Below, one piece after another: positions 36,350 to 48,986 of a stretch of 64,000 nucleotides of DNA. The position numbers were made by a program, and so were the translations under genes. Positions within the stretch are counted from its first letter, which is position 1, and the number at the start of each line of letters is the position of its first letter. This stretch comes from Cucumis sativus. Taxonomy: Eukaryota > Streptophyta > Magnoliopsida > Cucurbitales > Cucurbitaceae. The notes below the pieces were generated by a model. The model had not been told where the DNA came from. It ran no database searches and worked only from the letters and a program-made list of their open reading frames with translations. The DNA lies in contig NC_026660.2 of assembly GCF_000004075.3 (NCBI RefSeq), positions 7,812,001 to 7,876,000 of the forward strand, written 5' to 3'.

Positions 36350-39300
36350 ATGGCGGCAACATTGGCTTCCCACAGCTGTTATTGCCGTGAAACAAAGTTA
36401 AATGAGGGAAAAGGGAAACAAGCCTATGATCTGTGTTTTTCAAGATCAATTTCACCTCATACATTCAACAAGATTGAGAAGTCAACTTGGAGTCCTCCAA
36501 GTTCTCAACATTTCAGGCTTCAAAATGAAATGCATCAGAATACATCGCCCCCTAGGTTTAATACTATGGGAAGAACTGTTAAGATGGTACCTATAAATGA
36601 AATAGTGAAAAAGAGAACTGTATCTGCCAACAAAGTTGAGAACATAAATGGTAAAAAGCAAGTTATCAATGGGGCAAGTATAGTTAAGCGCAGCCCGTCT
36701 CCACCTTTGGTTAAGGGAACAAATGTTGCAGACTCAAAGAAGCTCCCACCGATTGAGGATCTTAAGGTTTTACCCTCAGATGAAGGTTTCAGTTGGGCTA
36801 ATGAAAATTATAACTCTGTGCAAAGGAGCATTGATGTTTGGAGTTTCGTCATTTCCTTACGAGTTCGTGTTTTCTTAGAAACTACAAAATGGACATATGC
36901 TGGAGCATTTTCAGAAGATAAGCAGGTTAAATAGTTTCCTTAAGTTGTTATTTATCTACTAAATACCCCAGTTCTTGTTAGTTTTTTGTCTTCGACACTA
37001 GAATGTTGTATTTTGCTATAATTCAATCATCACTCTCTCCCTCCAGAAAAAAAGAAGGCTAAAGACCGCATCTTGGTTGCGGGAGCGTGTTTTGCAGCTT
37101 GGCCCTACTTTTATTAAGCTTGGACAGCTCTCCTCAACTAGATCGGATCTGTTCCCTCGTGAGTATGTGGATGAGCTTGCTAAATTACAGGTTTTTTTTT
37201 TTTTTTTGCAGCACTCTCTCTTTTCATGGAAACTTACTTGTTTTAATTAAATTGATGAAAGCCTATAGCTTCACTGTCATGAGGATGTTCAGATTGTGAA
37301 ACTATGGGATGTTGTGATGTCACTGCAAAGATTTATGTTTCTGATATTGTATAATCAGGATAAAGTCCCTGCTTTCTCTCCAAAGAAAGCAAGAGCATTC
37401 ATTGAGAGTGAACTAGGCGTCCCCATTGATACATTGTTCAGAGAATTTGAGGACCGTCCAATTGCTGCTGCAAGTCTTGGTCAGGTGCTTGTTTCATTTC
37501 AATTTGAAACGAACCTTCAAAAAGTGATAGTTACTGGGATATAGGTCAAGTTTAGTTTTCGTTTGTTGCATTTATATCTCTATCTGTACACTTCTTGCAT
37601 TGATTTTGAGTAGCATTGTCTTTAGGTCCATCGTGGCATACTGCATAACGGAGAAAGGGTGGTCATCAAAGTCCAAAGACCTGGTCTCAAGAAGCTTTTT
37701 GACATTGATCTACGTAAGGTTTGCTTTTCCTTAGCTGGAAAAGAATAGTGAAAATATAAACTAGCTTATAAAGATTATTGTACTTTTATGTAATTTTTCA
37801 TGGATAGGAAAACATTATTTTATAACATTTTAGCTGATTACAGGCACAGTTTAGTATTTTTTACACATTTGGTTATAGAATCTTGTAATTATGTAATATG
37901 CCATATGACCCAGGAAAGTAAATGTTGATTAGGTTCCAATTTGTTAAATTTGAGGCATGTCCCTGAGGCCACATGTTAACTTTTACTATTGTTTGTATTC
38001 CATGAACAGGGAATTTGAAGTTGATTGCAGAGTATTTTCAAAACAGTGAAACTTTTGGTGGTCCTTCCAGAGATTGGATTGGTATATATGAAGAATGTGC
38101 TACGTAAGTAATAGCAGCGATCTTTGATTGTAATAAAATGAAAGGTTCTTACTGTGTGCTGGAGATTATGCATCTGTTTGAATGCACCCTTAACTTGAAG
38201 AAAGTAACATTGATATCTTGGTCCTTAAGGGGTGCGTTGTTTCTTAGATACACAATTATGGTGTCTATTACATATTATTAAAATATGACGTCAATGTTAT
38301 TTTTGAATGGCTAAGATACGGGCATCTCTAGATTGCCTGGGGTTGGTCTAGTGATTAATGATGACCAATGTAAGTATTAAAGGATCTTGAGGCACTAGGT
38401 TCAAGTTATGGTAGTCATTTACCTAGACTTAACATTCTTTGAATCTTTTTGCCAACTAATAATTGTAGGGTCAAGGAGCTATCCTATGAATGGTCAAAGC
38501 TTGTACGAATGTCAAAAAATAATTATAAGAAAGAAGATATGACGATTTCTAAAAAATTACAGTTGACAATATGATGAAAATTAAAGAGGGATATAATGGT
38601 TTGGTGAAACTACCATTCTAGGAGCTATAGCTTATAGAATTCTCATACCTGCTCTGATTAACAGTAAAGAATTTGTCACTTCAACCACTTATCTCTGTCA
38701 TGTTGTAAAATTTGATTTCACTATTTGTAACTATGGTTTATTTTCTCTCATAGTTCTAGTTCATTAAAATAGTAATCCATCGTATGGGGTTCTCCTTCCG
38801 TTCTTTCATTTAATCATTGAACTGATCTCCCCTCCAAGGAAGAAAAAGATAGCTTATTAAGACTACTAAAATTTTTTAGTGAAAAATCAGTCATCTAAGA
38901 TGATATTTATTTTCCCATTTTAGCTGACGTTATGGGGATGTCCCAATGTTAAGGCTTATCTTGAGTTTTTTGTGTGCCTAAACTTTAGCTCGTGTAGATT
39001 TTGATGTTTTATTAGTTTCTTTTTCAACTCATGTTCTGACTCTTGGTTGTAGGATTTTGTATCAAGAAATTGACTACATAAATGAAGGCAAAAATGCTGA
39101 TAGATTTCGCAGGGATTTTCGTAATACAAAGTGGGTCCGAGTACCTGTACGTTTCTTCATACAGATACTTCTTTAATGAATATTCTCCATCCCTCTATAA
39201 AATTCATAATATATGGGTAGAAGAAGTCAAGAAATAAAATTTCTTGTAATCTATCTAGTAAGCGAAAAAGTCTTAACTAAATAAACTTCCTCTTTCTTCT

Positions 39301-41814
39301 TTCTAAAATATTTTTTTTTCTTTAATTCTATTTTACCTTTTGTAGCTTGTCTTTTGGGACTACACTGCTTTGAAGGTGTTGACTTTAGAGTATGTACCAG
39401 GTTTGACCCCAAGCAATGCGTTTTTTGATATAATTCATACTATCTGCATTCTAGTATGTTCAGTGTTACTTAAGAATGCCATTGCTATCTTATGTGTAGG
39501 AGTTAAGATAAATCAGCTGAATGTTCTGGACTCACGTGGCTTTAGTCGCTCTCGAATTTCATCACGTGCCATTGAAGCATACTTAATTCAGGTCTTGCCT
39601 GTCAGTTGGATATAAAGTGATTCACGTCATTAGCTATTCCTAGCAGTTAATATGATGAAAGCCAATCCATTGTAGACATTATGTACTTCGTTAAATTGTT
39701 TTTGTTAAGCATGGCTTCCGTTTTAAAAAGGCAATTAATTAGATGATCATCCTGTATTAAGCAACAGATGTACTTCTCTGATCTTTCAGATCCTGAAGAC
39801 TGGTTTCTTTCATGCTGATCCTCATCCGGGAAATCTTGCTATTGATGTGGACGAAGCAATCATATACTATGATTTTGGTATGATGGGGGAAATTAAATCC
39901 TTCACTAGAGAGCGGCTGCTTGACCTTTTCTATGCAGTTTATGAAAAAGATGCAAAAAAGGTTTACATTTCTTAAATATCAAATGACTTTTCTCGAATAC
40001 TGTTACAGAATCTTCATTGCCCTAGATATGACTTAATAGGGAAATGATCTGAGTTTAATCATGCATGCTTTCCTATCTTGTTACCAGAAATTTTTGTTCC
40101 CAGGATCCTGATTCATGGATCTCATCGTTTCGAATAGTCTCAATATGATGATTAACCAACCATTCCCTCATGCCCCCACCCCACACACACACGGAGGAAG
40201 AGAGTAGAGAACATACAGACTTCAAAATATCATGATTTTTCCTTTTTGAATTTGACATAGACTATAGTAAAAGGGATGCGAATCATAACAATATCATGTG
40301 ATGATGCAAATTTGTTGACGCATCTGTGATGATATATCTTTTACTGACAAAGGGGCAATCATGCAGGTTATGCAAAGGCTCATTGATCTTGAAGCACTTC
40401 AGCCCACAGGAGACCTGTCTTCGGTACAAACTATACAGATTGAATATAAATCTACTATCATTGTCTATTGTATATCATTTTTCAAATTTTTTTATTTAGG
40501 TGAGGAGATCCATTCAATTTTTCTTGGACAATCTGTTGAGCCAGTCACCAGACCAGCAGCAGACTCTGGCTGCAATTGGTGAGGTATGCAAACATTCAAT
40601 CTAGCAAATTCCAAAAACCTCGGTTTAATCACATATCGTATCATCTTTTATAAACTCAAGCTTGGGTGTCTGACAGGATTTATTCGCAATAGCTCAAGAT
40701 CAACCTTTTCGATTCCCCTCCACCTTTACTTTTGTCTTGAGGGCATTTTCTACCCTTGAAGGTTGATTCCGTTCTCTTATGCTTTGGCAATTGAGCCATC
40801 ATGTCTCCCAGGAATAAAACAGAACTAAAACCGTTGTTTCATATTGTCAAAAAAATTCTTTATTTTAAAGTATATAAACTGACCAACTTCAACTAGATTA
40901 CACTTCTGCTCTCGATTGAGGAATCAAATTTTGTTTCAGGTATAGGCTACACACTTGACCCTGATTTCTCCTTCGTCAAGATTGCTGCACCATATGCACA
41001 GGTTTGTTGCATTCTTTATGGATGATTTTAGTTCATAATGTTGTCAAATGATCCTTTTGCATTTCTTTTTATCATCCCATGAAGACTTCTTCTAGTTATT
41101 TATATGAAAATTGAGATGTGCAGGAGCTTTTAGACTTGAAACAGAAGGAGCGAAGTGGAACACAACTTGTGCAGGAGATAAGAAAACAAGCTAATGATGT
41201 ACAGTACTTTCGTCGAGTTTACTGTCCTCTTCTCTCTTCATAGAGTGCAACTTCTTACAGATAAATGAATTCAATTAATTTTCAGGCTAGAACATCCACC
41301 ATTTCCATGCCGTACAGAGTCCAAAAGATAGAGGAATTTGTACAACAGCTCGAGTCCGGGGACTTAAAGCTTCGAGTCCGAGTGCTCGAGGTACATATTT
41401 AATCACTTCTTAAATTCATATATTGTTGAATTACTATAATTTCTGCAAATGTCAAAATTTTCACTTCTAGAAACCTTGCAATATCCCCCTCCTAAAACTT
41501 CACCATATTGTCATGGGATTCTTAGTCTGAAAGAGCAGCAAGGAAAGCAACAATACTTCAGATGGCAACTATGTACACTGTGATGGGTGGTACCCTTTTG
41601 AACCTCGGAATCACCCTAAGCGCTCAAGGCAACCAAGCTGTTGCAAGTGGATCATTCGTTGGAGCAGGTGAGCTCTCTTTCGGTGGCATAAGTTTAAGTT
41701 TGAAGTTCATATCTTACCTTGATCGTTCTGTGAAATGCAGGAGTTTTCATGACGCTAGTTCTTCGATGTATGCAAAGGGTTAAAAAGCTTGACAAATTTG
41801 AGAAGATGATCTAA
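36350..41814 (+). CDS. Chloroplast ABC1 atypical kinase, ABC1K7/ABC1K8 type
   Basis: Seventeen coding exons with GT-AG borders and matching phases give 707 aa. They are 36350-36925, 37047-37190, 37359-37484, 37626-37713, 38010-38103, 39053-39146, 39346-39400, 39500-39591, 39790-39960, 40367-40423, 40500-40583, 40677-40761, 40940-41001, 41124-41198, 41286-41390, 41526-41667 and 41741-41814. The basic, Ser-rich N-terminus looks like a plastid transit peptide. ABC1 signatures follow: K216 in [13 protein letters not shown] (the KxGQ loop), AAASLGQ at 276-282 replacing the Gly-rich loop, K297 in VIKVQ, E348-x-D350, D433 in HADPHPGN and D451-F-G. A hydrophobic segment near the C-terminus (about 645-690) could anchor it to plastid membranes. 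Relatives ABC1K7 (SIA1) and ABC1K8 (OSA1) affect chloroplast lipids, iron and oxidative stress. The length is nearer ABC1K7. A short acceptor just upstream of the ATG implies a leader intron. Confidence 0.95.
38336..38515 (+). repeat. Au-type SINE in intron 5 of the ABC1 kinase gene
   Basis: GGTTGGTCTAGTGATTAA (A box) and GGTTCAAGTTATGG (B box) are followed by a body with TACCTAGACTTAA, TTTGCCAAC, TGTAGGGTCAAGGAGCTATC and GGTCAAAGCTTG. The order resembles the plant Au SINE family, from memory of its consensus. It is in sense orientation, between exons 5 and 6, and is well diverged. Confidence 0.7.
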
Positions 41815-44800
41815 CTTTTTACCCTCCAAATATAATCAACTTTCTTGTATATCCCTTCATTAGAAACTCTGCTACACAATTCATTTAACAAGCATGTTAC
41901 AGATGTAGAATCCCTTTTCTCTATATATTTGTTAGAGCAAAGGCATACAAGAGGCATACAAGCCATTTGGAAGTGAGAACTGCATACAAGAGGAAGAAAA
42001 CAAAAATTGGTTATTAGTGAGAGAAGAATCATTTGGTATAACCCTGTCCTGAATTAGAATTTTGAACAATCACTTTCATCATAAATTTATTATATTCTTT
42101 ACTTTTATTTCATCTTAGGCATTTTCATTCTCTATTTCTCTCTCAATAATGTCTATTTCTTTATAGGAAGGTATAAATAAACCATCAATAATCAAATTTT
42201 AGTAGAGATAATACATATTTGGAAAATATACCATAAATTTATACTATTTGTCACGTTTAAATATATGTGATTCGTCGCATGAAAAACTTTCATCATCATT
42301 AAATTCCATTACTAAAATTTAATGGTTTCAAGTCCATATTCTTTTAAATCAATTAAGTATAGAGATTTTATTCTCAACCTCTAACAAAGACGTATAGGTT
42401 AATTACTACTAAAAAAAATGTTAGTATTTAGTTTGTTGATAAATTCAATAAGTTTGGTCAATTATGTGTGATGTAAGATATGATTGAAGTTAAATTATCG
42501 TTGGGCTAAAACGATTATTAAATTATTTTTAGTATTATATTTAAATTAGTTGGGAGAACAAAAAGACAAAATGTATATTTTAATCAACCACATGGATTGA
42601 AAGGCCTCTCGTTGACATGAAAATCAATGTTTTCCCCTCTTTTTCTTCCATTTTTTAGAACTTTTTTTTCCTTTATTCTTAATTGAGTACAAGGTAAGAG
42701 AATTCGAGTTCATCATTTCAAAATTCAAACATAAACCATGGCATGAAATCCTTCATTAACTTTGTTGTTTTGTGCTTCTAAGTTGTAACACTCTTTGCCA
42801 CTTTAATAAATATTCCCAACAACTCCTATTTTAAATTAATGGATAGTTTTTCTTTTTTTCTTTTTGTAAACATACCTATTTTAACCAATATTTTCACCCC
42901 TTCAAAACCAACACCAAGTTCACCGCTTACACGCAACATTTTATGTCTATTTTCAACATATCGCTAAATTCAAAAGCTTAAGTTTATGGATTTTGAATTC
43001 AATAAATCGTGTTAGCTAGACGTTCAATCACGTTAACAAAAGACATGGCTCAAGGCCCGCACGGGTTGTGAAGATGTTCTCCATGTTTGGTGTGTAATTT
43101 GAACATAGTGTAAGTAACTATTGAGGTGGGGGTCACATTTAGGTGCATAAATATGTGGGGGCAAAATTTGAGCATTGTGTTGTGTGGTTGTTTGTAGACA
43201 GTTTGATTGGCTTGGTGGGTTGGCTTGTCTGCTTAAGCACAAGGTTTAGAAAAAGATGGAATGTGGAGTGCATTCTCAACCCAACTTCTTGAACACATAT
43301 AATTTGAGGGATTCTTTTCCACTCATTGCAGCCATTCAAACCATGGCTGTCCTCACTTTCATCAACATCACCAAACACTCTAAAGTATATATAAATGAAC
43401 AAATCATGGATTGCCACGTTTTTATTTTAAATGTGTGATTCGTATTATTTTTGTTCTAACTCAAAAGTATACGAGTATGAATTAAAGATTTATGTTCTCT
43501 TTTTGTTGTATTTTTTAGTAGCTAATAATTGTTGGAAATGAAAAAAATCTTATTTTACCTAGTTAAGAGAAAGATGATAAGTATGTATGAGATAGAAACC
43601 TTTTGAGTGGAATCAAAAACAAAATCATGAAAACTTTCTGTCAAAATAGACAACATCATACCATCGTCGAGCTACTTGGGGAGTCGTTGTTTGTCCCACT
43701 AACAAACTAAATATGAAAGTCATACCCTTACTTACCCCATATGTTGGTAGAATCCTCGGGTGTCGAATGAAAACGTAAAAAGTTTTGTAGGGATGTCTAC
43801 ATATTGGGAAAACAATTTGTCACTCCCAAAGAAAAAACATAAGAATTAACATGGAAAGAATTTTGAAAAAAATATTAGTGACGAAATTAGAAACAAAGTG
43901 TATATATACATTTTACGGTGTTACAATGACATTTTTAATATTTTGTTAGAATCCAACAATAATGATACACACATTGATTGATTAATTGAATTTCTTATCG
44001 TAGTGACAATTTCTCCTTAAAAACTTTTCTTTGTCATTTTTAATAGGTCTCGAAGATCTTTTACAAAAATGTTACTTTTTAATATCCAGCGGTATATAAC
44101 TAAAGAATAAACATGTTAGTACAGAGTCATAGTCAATTTGACTTATGAATCGAGTTTATACAAAGTTAAGTTTGTGTTCAAGTTTTTCTCCCTCCTATCT
44201 TACCGACCATTAGGGCAACTCATAAGAGTTAAGAGTCTTTAGGCTTTATAAAAACTAGGGTGGCTTGTGCATCTAACTCTATCATATTTACAACCTTACT
44301 CCCTCAAGTTGTCTATTTGTCAATACCCTTCAATAATTTTATACTAAACCCACCTACATTTATCAATTGACACATCACATCAATATTTCATTAACGAAAT
44401 ATATTATAAATAGTTGATTCAAACGGACGGATAAGACATTAACTATTATTTCAAAAGTTAATTTAAAAATAAATTAAAATAGGGAGACAATTACAATTAT
44501 TAGAGTAAAAAATGAGTGTTGAGGTTTATTGTAGGATTAAAAGTAAAGGTAATATCTACTGTAATTATGTAACTTAGAAAGATCAACAACAGTCTAATTA
44601 CAATTATTAGTCTCAATTTTTACCATTAACATTAAATTGACATTAAAGAGGTATTTGGTAATTTTTGGAAAGAAGTGGATGGAGAGAAGTTTAAAAGAAA
44701 AAAGAAAAGTGATTTGTCTTTCAACGTCTGGGGGTTGGCGCTTGGGGTATGCACAGCTGGAAGTAGCAGACACCGTTAAACGTCCTTCGAAGCTGCGTAG

Positions 44801-44940
44801 ACAAAAGGCCCCACTCTCCACTTCTATAACATCCCATTACCCAAATTCTTTCTTCTTCCTTCCTTCCTTCTCTCTCAATCAATCATACACCCAAAATCAA
44901 CACAACATCTTCTTCTTTTTCTTCCTCTCAAACCTCACTC
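41815..44940. other. Intergenic DNA between kinase and NOI genes
   Basis: The first 250 bases probably hold the kinase 3' UTR. Beyond that I see AT-rich DNA without recognisable coding or element structure. From about 44700 the sequence becomes CT-rich and forms the promoter and leader of the NOI gene. Confidence 0.5.
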
Positions 44941-46834
44941 ATGGCGGTATGTAATCCTTCTTTCCTTCTTCTCTCTATTCTCTCTTTACTTACCCCTGAT
45001 TTTGATTTCCCCACTTCTTCCTTTCTGGGTTTTCTCTTCCATCTTTTTATTTTATTTTATTTTTTATTTTCTCTCTTTTTCCCTTTCTATTTTCCTCTTC
45101 CTCTCTAATGGGCATTCATAAATTGAGGGTTTCCTGGGTCTGCTTTCTATTTGGTCCTCATGTGAATCCGGTTGTGTTCTGTTTCTGTGTTTGGTACTAT
45201 GCTTGATTGCTTTTCCCCTTTGTGTTCACACCTCCTTTCACTTTCTTTCTTGTTCAATGATTTGTTTACTTGCTTTTAGCCTTTTCTGTATAGTTTTGTT
45301 AGTTTGCTAATTTTGCTGAGGGATTGGTGGGGTTTCTTTCTGTTTGTTTGGTTTTGAAGTCCCTTCCATTGGGGAAATTTGGGCTTTTCACTCAATCAGC
45401 TTGTTTGTAAGTATGCTGAACAAAAAGTTGGGGAGTTTTTTTGGCATTCTATGTTAATTATGTGTAAATTTTATCGAACTTTAGGGGTTCATCCAAAGCA
45501 ACAGACAAAGTAGATAGCCCAATATATATTTTATACTTTTGTGTTAAAGATGAGCTCTGGGAGTTCTATTTTATGTTTCCTACAACTATTGTTAGTCTGA
45601 GTAATGACATAAGAATGACCAAGAAACTTGGAAAAATCTCATGTACTAATCCCTATGGAGTGCGTTGTGAGATTTCTCTATGAATGTTGAATCCGAAGCT
45701 TTCATTTTCTCCCCTGTTTTTCACCATTCTATTTATAAGTTGTATGAGATATCTCTGATATTTGATTTGGTAGTTCTTGATTGTTTCGAGATTGTCTCAC
45801 TTTGGGGTTGGGTCTTCATGGGTTTGGTAGCTGTTTAAGTGTTGGTAATTTAGGAAATGTACTTTTGTTCTAAACCTTGAATGACAGTTGAAGATTTTTC
45901 AGTATATCTGTTTTTGTTTTGAATCAGATAGAGTTTTTTGAATTGTAACTATGGTCTTATATAGGTTTCTTATGCTTTCTCTTTTTCTCTCACTTGCGTA
46001 GTTTGTATTTTTTGAGCATTAGACTCGGTTAATAAATAAACTATGGTCTTACATGGGCAAGGTTTTAGAGATTTGACCCAAGAAGAAGGAAGAAGAGATT
46101 AAAGAAGTATACTTCTGCTCTCCACCTTCATATCTTTGTTACTTATTTTACTGTTATTGCTCAGTTTTTTGCTTCCCTTGTGCCTCAACCTTTAAGCTAC
46201 GAACTTAAAGAGCTACGACTAAGTGTACGTTTATACTGTGTTGTGCAATGAAATGACTGCCATCCTTGAGTTTATTGATTCTGCAGGAGAAAGGCAGTAG
46301 CAGTCCATTGCCAAAGTTCGGTGAATGGGATGTCAACGATCCAGCATCTGCCGAGGGATTCACAGTAATCTTTAATAAAGCCAGGAATGAGAAAAAGACT
46401 GGTGGCATGCCTGACTCTCCAGCAAAGGATGAAACAGCATTCAAGAATGGTTCTGTTCTTGGAAAGTCTCAACCTGTAAGTTCTTGTAGCCAAATGCTTC
46501 GAATTTATTTGATTAGTTTTGAAATTGCTTGGAATTGGAAGCTTTGCTTGTTAGACTATTGGCGAGTGTATCTTTTTAGATACCTCCTCCTGAGCTTCTA
46601 ACCCACATTCATGCAGTCATTGGATAGAGAAACTCTTTGTTTGGTGCCTAAACCTTTTGCATTTTCTGTATATTTCACGAATTAATGATGGAGGCATTGT
46701 TAAACATACCATATTGTTTAAACTAATTCAATTCATATGTTACAAGTAGTAGAACACTGCTATTTTGTCATGATCTTGAAAGTTGGGAATTGCAGAAAAA
46801 ATGGTTTTGCTGCTTGCAAGCTGCGGAATCATGA
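44941..46834 (+). CDS. NOI / RIN4-like small membrane-anchored defence protein
   Basis: Three coding exons (44941-44946, 46287-46475, 46796-46834) give 77 aa. The first carries only Met-Ala, typical for NOI genes. The protein starts MAEKGSSSPLPKFGEWDVND and continues through PASAEGFTVIFNKARNEKK to a C-terminus KKWFCCLQAAES. The central block is the NOI (AvrRpt2-cleavage) domain, and L10-P-K-F-G-E-W16 fits the known cleavage consensus. C70-C71 beside basic and aromatic residues are probable S-acylation sites for plasma-membrane attachment. In this family RIN4 is a guarded immune regulator; short single-NOI proteins like this one are less well understood. The large first intron (1,340 bases) could hold regulatory sequence. 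Its role here is inferred from the family. Confidence 0.93.
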
Positions 46835-48986
46835 AGGTTTTGGGTTCGATAAAGGGGGTTCAGCAGAAATGTATAATCTGAAAATTCTGAACAACACGAG
46901 TGAAGCTGTATTTAAAAACCTGTGATGGATAACGCTGGACTCCATTTGTTAGAACTTTTGTCAATAATTTGGGGGTTTGGTTGGGGATGAAGATGATTAA
47001 ATCCAATCTATGATTGTCTTGTTATGTTGTTCATTCTGCATAAATGGCAATTGTTGAAGATTGTTGTATTCATCATCATCCCTCCTCCCCGCTACTTGTG
47101 AAATGATGTTGTTTGTTGACACTTTCTTGTATGAATGATTTCAAATGTCTCTCCTTTTCTATGTAGTCTCAAATCTTATGCAAAGGGTTGTTTCATATCC
47201 TTAACACCTTCCATTTCAATTCAAATTGGATTTTATGTAATTTCTTTTAATTAGAGACGATGTTGAACTATTTGTTTTGGTTTTGCAAAACAATTATGTT
47301 TTTTTCTTCAAAGAACAAAACTGTAACGACGATGCTGGTTCATTAGCATTTTAAATTTGTTTTATAGCTTTTATTATATTCATTGTGAAAAATGAGAATC
47401 TAGCAAACTAAAGTTTTTTTTTTTGTCTATGAAATAAAATCTCATGGTTTCCTTTTCCAGGATATGGATAATGATGTGGGTATATTAGGAAAAGATGATG
47501 CCAAAATATCTTCTGATTCTGACACAACTATTTTATACTTATTCTAAAAAGCACTTCTCTTATTCCATAAAATTTCCTCTTGTTTCTGTTTCATCATTCT
47601 CCATCTTAACAATTGTTCTCTTTAACCCTATTCAATTCACACTAATTCACCAATCTATTTCCCCCCCATTTTTAGGAAAAAAAGGTCACAGTTTTCCACT
47701 AACTTGCTGCTTTAAATAAAATCAACTTTGGGAAAAAAATAAAATTAAGTTGAACTACTTAACTTTGCCAGAAACTCTCATTTTTTTAAAAATAATTTAG
47801 TTTTAGTGTTTTTTTTTCCTTCATTATCAAATTTATACCTTAGATGAGCTTAGCTATATGTTGAGGATCAAGATGTCCATTTCTACTCCAAAATTAATTG
47901 TTCAACTACAATAGTTTTGAACAAAAATTTATGAAATAATTAAATTTGAAAATTTGTTTAAAGTTTAAGGTGAATTTACAATATTTATTCAGTTCGAGAT
48001 GAAATTAAAAAATCTAGAGTAGAAATAGATACAATGTGATAAATTATCGGTATTATTTTGCTATATTTGTAAATACTTTGATGCACTTTGTTGTATTTAA
48101 TAATATTTGACAACATGTCAAACTAATTATATGACTTGATATTTTTTGGTTAACCTACTAGTTTAGTCTTTATGCCTTCAAATTTGTTTATTGGGTGTTT
48201 AGTGAGGAATTCCTTCCAAATATCCATTTTCTTCCTCTATTCTTTCTATCTATTTTTCATTGCATTCTTTTTTATTTTTAATACTTTGAATATTTTATCA
48301 ATGTGTGTTCATACACATTTAAATATAGAGATTTGCAAATGTTCATCTATCAACTAAATCTACTTCGCTTTAACATCTGTAAAAGAAATCATTAGAACGT
48401 CAATGAAAAATATGATCATTCAGTTCATGAGATGAAGATAAATGAGGAACATGATTGAATTGCATGCCTTATTGTTTAGTTGATATTATATTGTCTTGAA
48501 AAAATTATTATTCTTATTTGTAATCAACTATGTATTTACATTTGTTCTTCTAAAAATTAAATTATCCAAAAAAAATTAATGTTTTGTTTGAAGTAACTAA
48601 AAATATTAATAATTTCAAAATAAGCATGATTGATTTTAAAATATATTTATAAAAAATGATTCAAAATTGGTGTATTTTTGTATGAAATTAATTCATAAAC
48701 ATGATTTGGGGTGATGAAACTTCTCTCAACTTAGGTTCGAAATAGTAAAAAAGTGAAAAGAAGTGACACATGTAAATAGTGGAACTCCATCTCAGACTGC
48801 AATGAATCTGTGTGGTTCGACATTTGTTCTTCGATAATCAACTTGTTTCATTCGGCCATGAATCGGTGACGGAAAAAGCTTTGAATTTCTTTTGTTTTTT
48901 TTTCAGCACCTCCCGTCACCGTTCTCAAACCTCAACACTTATCAACTATTCCTATTAAAAATTCTAAAAATTCTAAAAATTCAAAC
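46835..48986. other. Intergenic DNA, no gene seen
   Basis: NOI 3' UTR followed by AT-rich DNA. Short open frames at 47495-47719 and 48172-48357 are AT-rich without domain content. From about 48850 the composition becomes leader-like. Confidence 0.5.

Noticed and set aside
43033..43438. Overlapping small frames on both strands near 43.2 kb
   Set aside because: No domain or conserved motif. The sequence is intergenic with ordinary composition.
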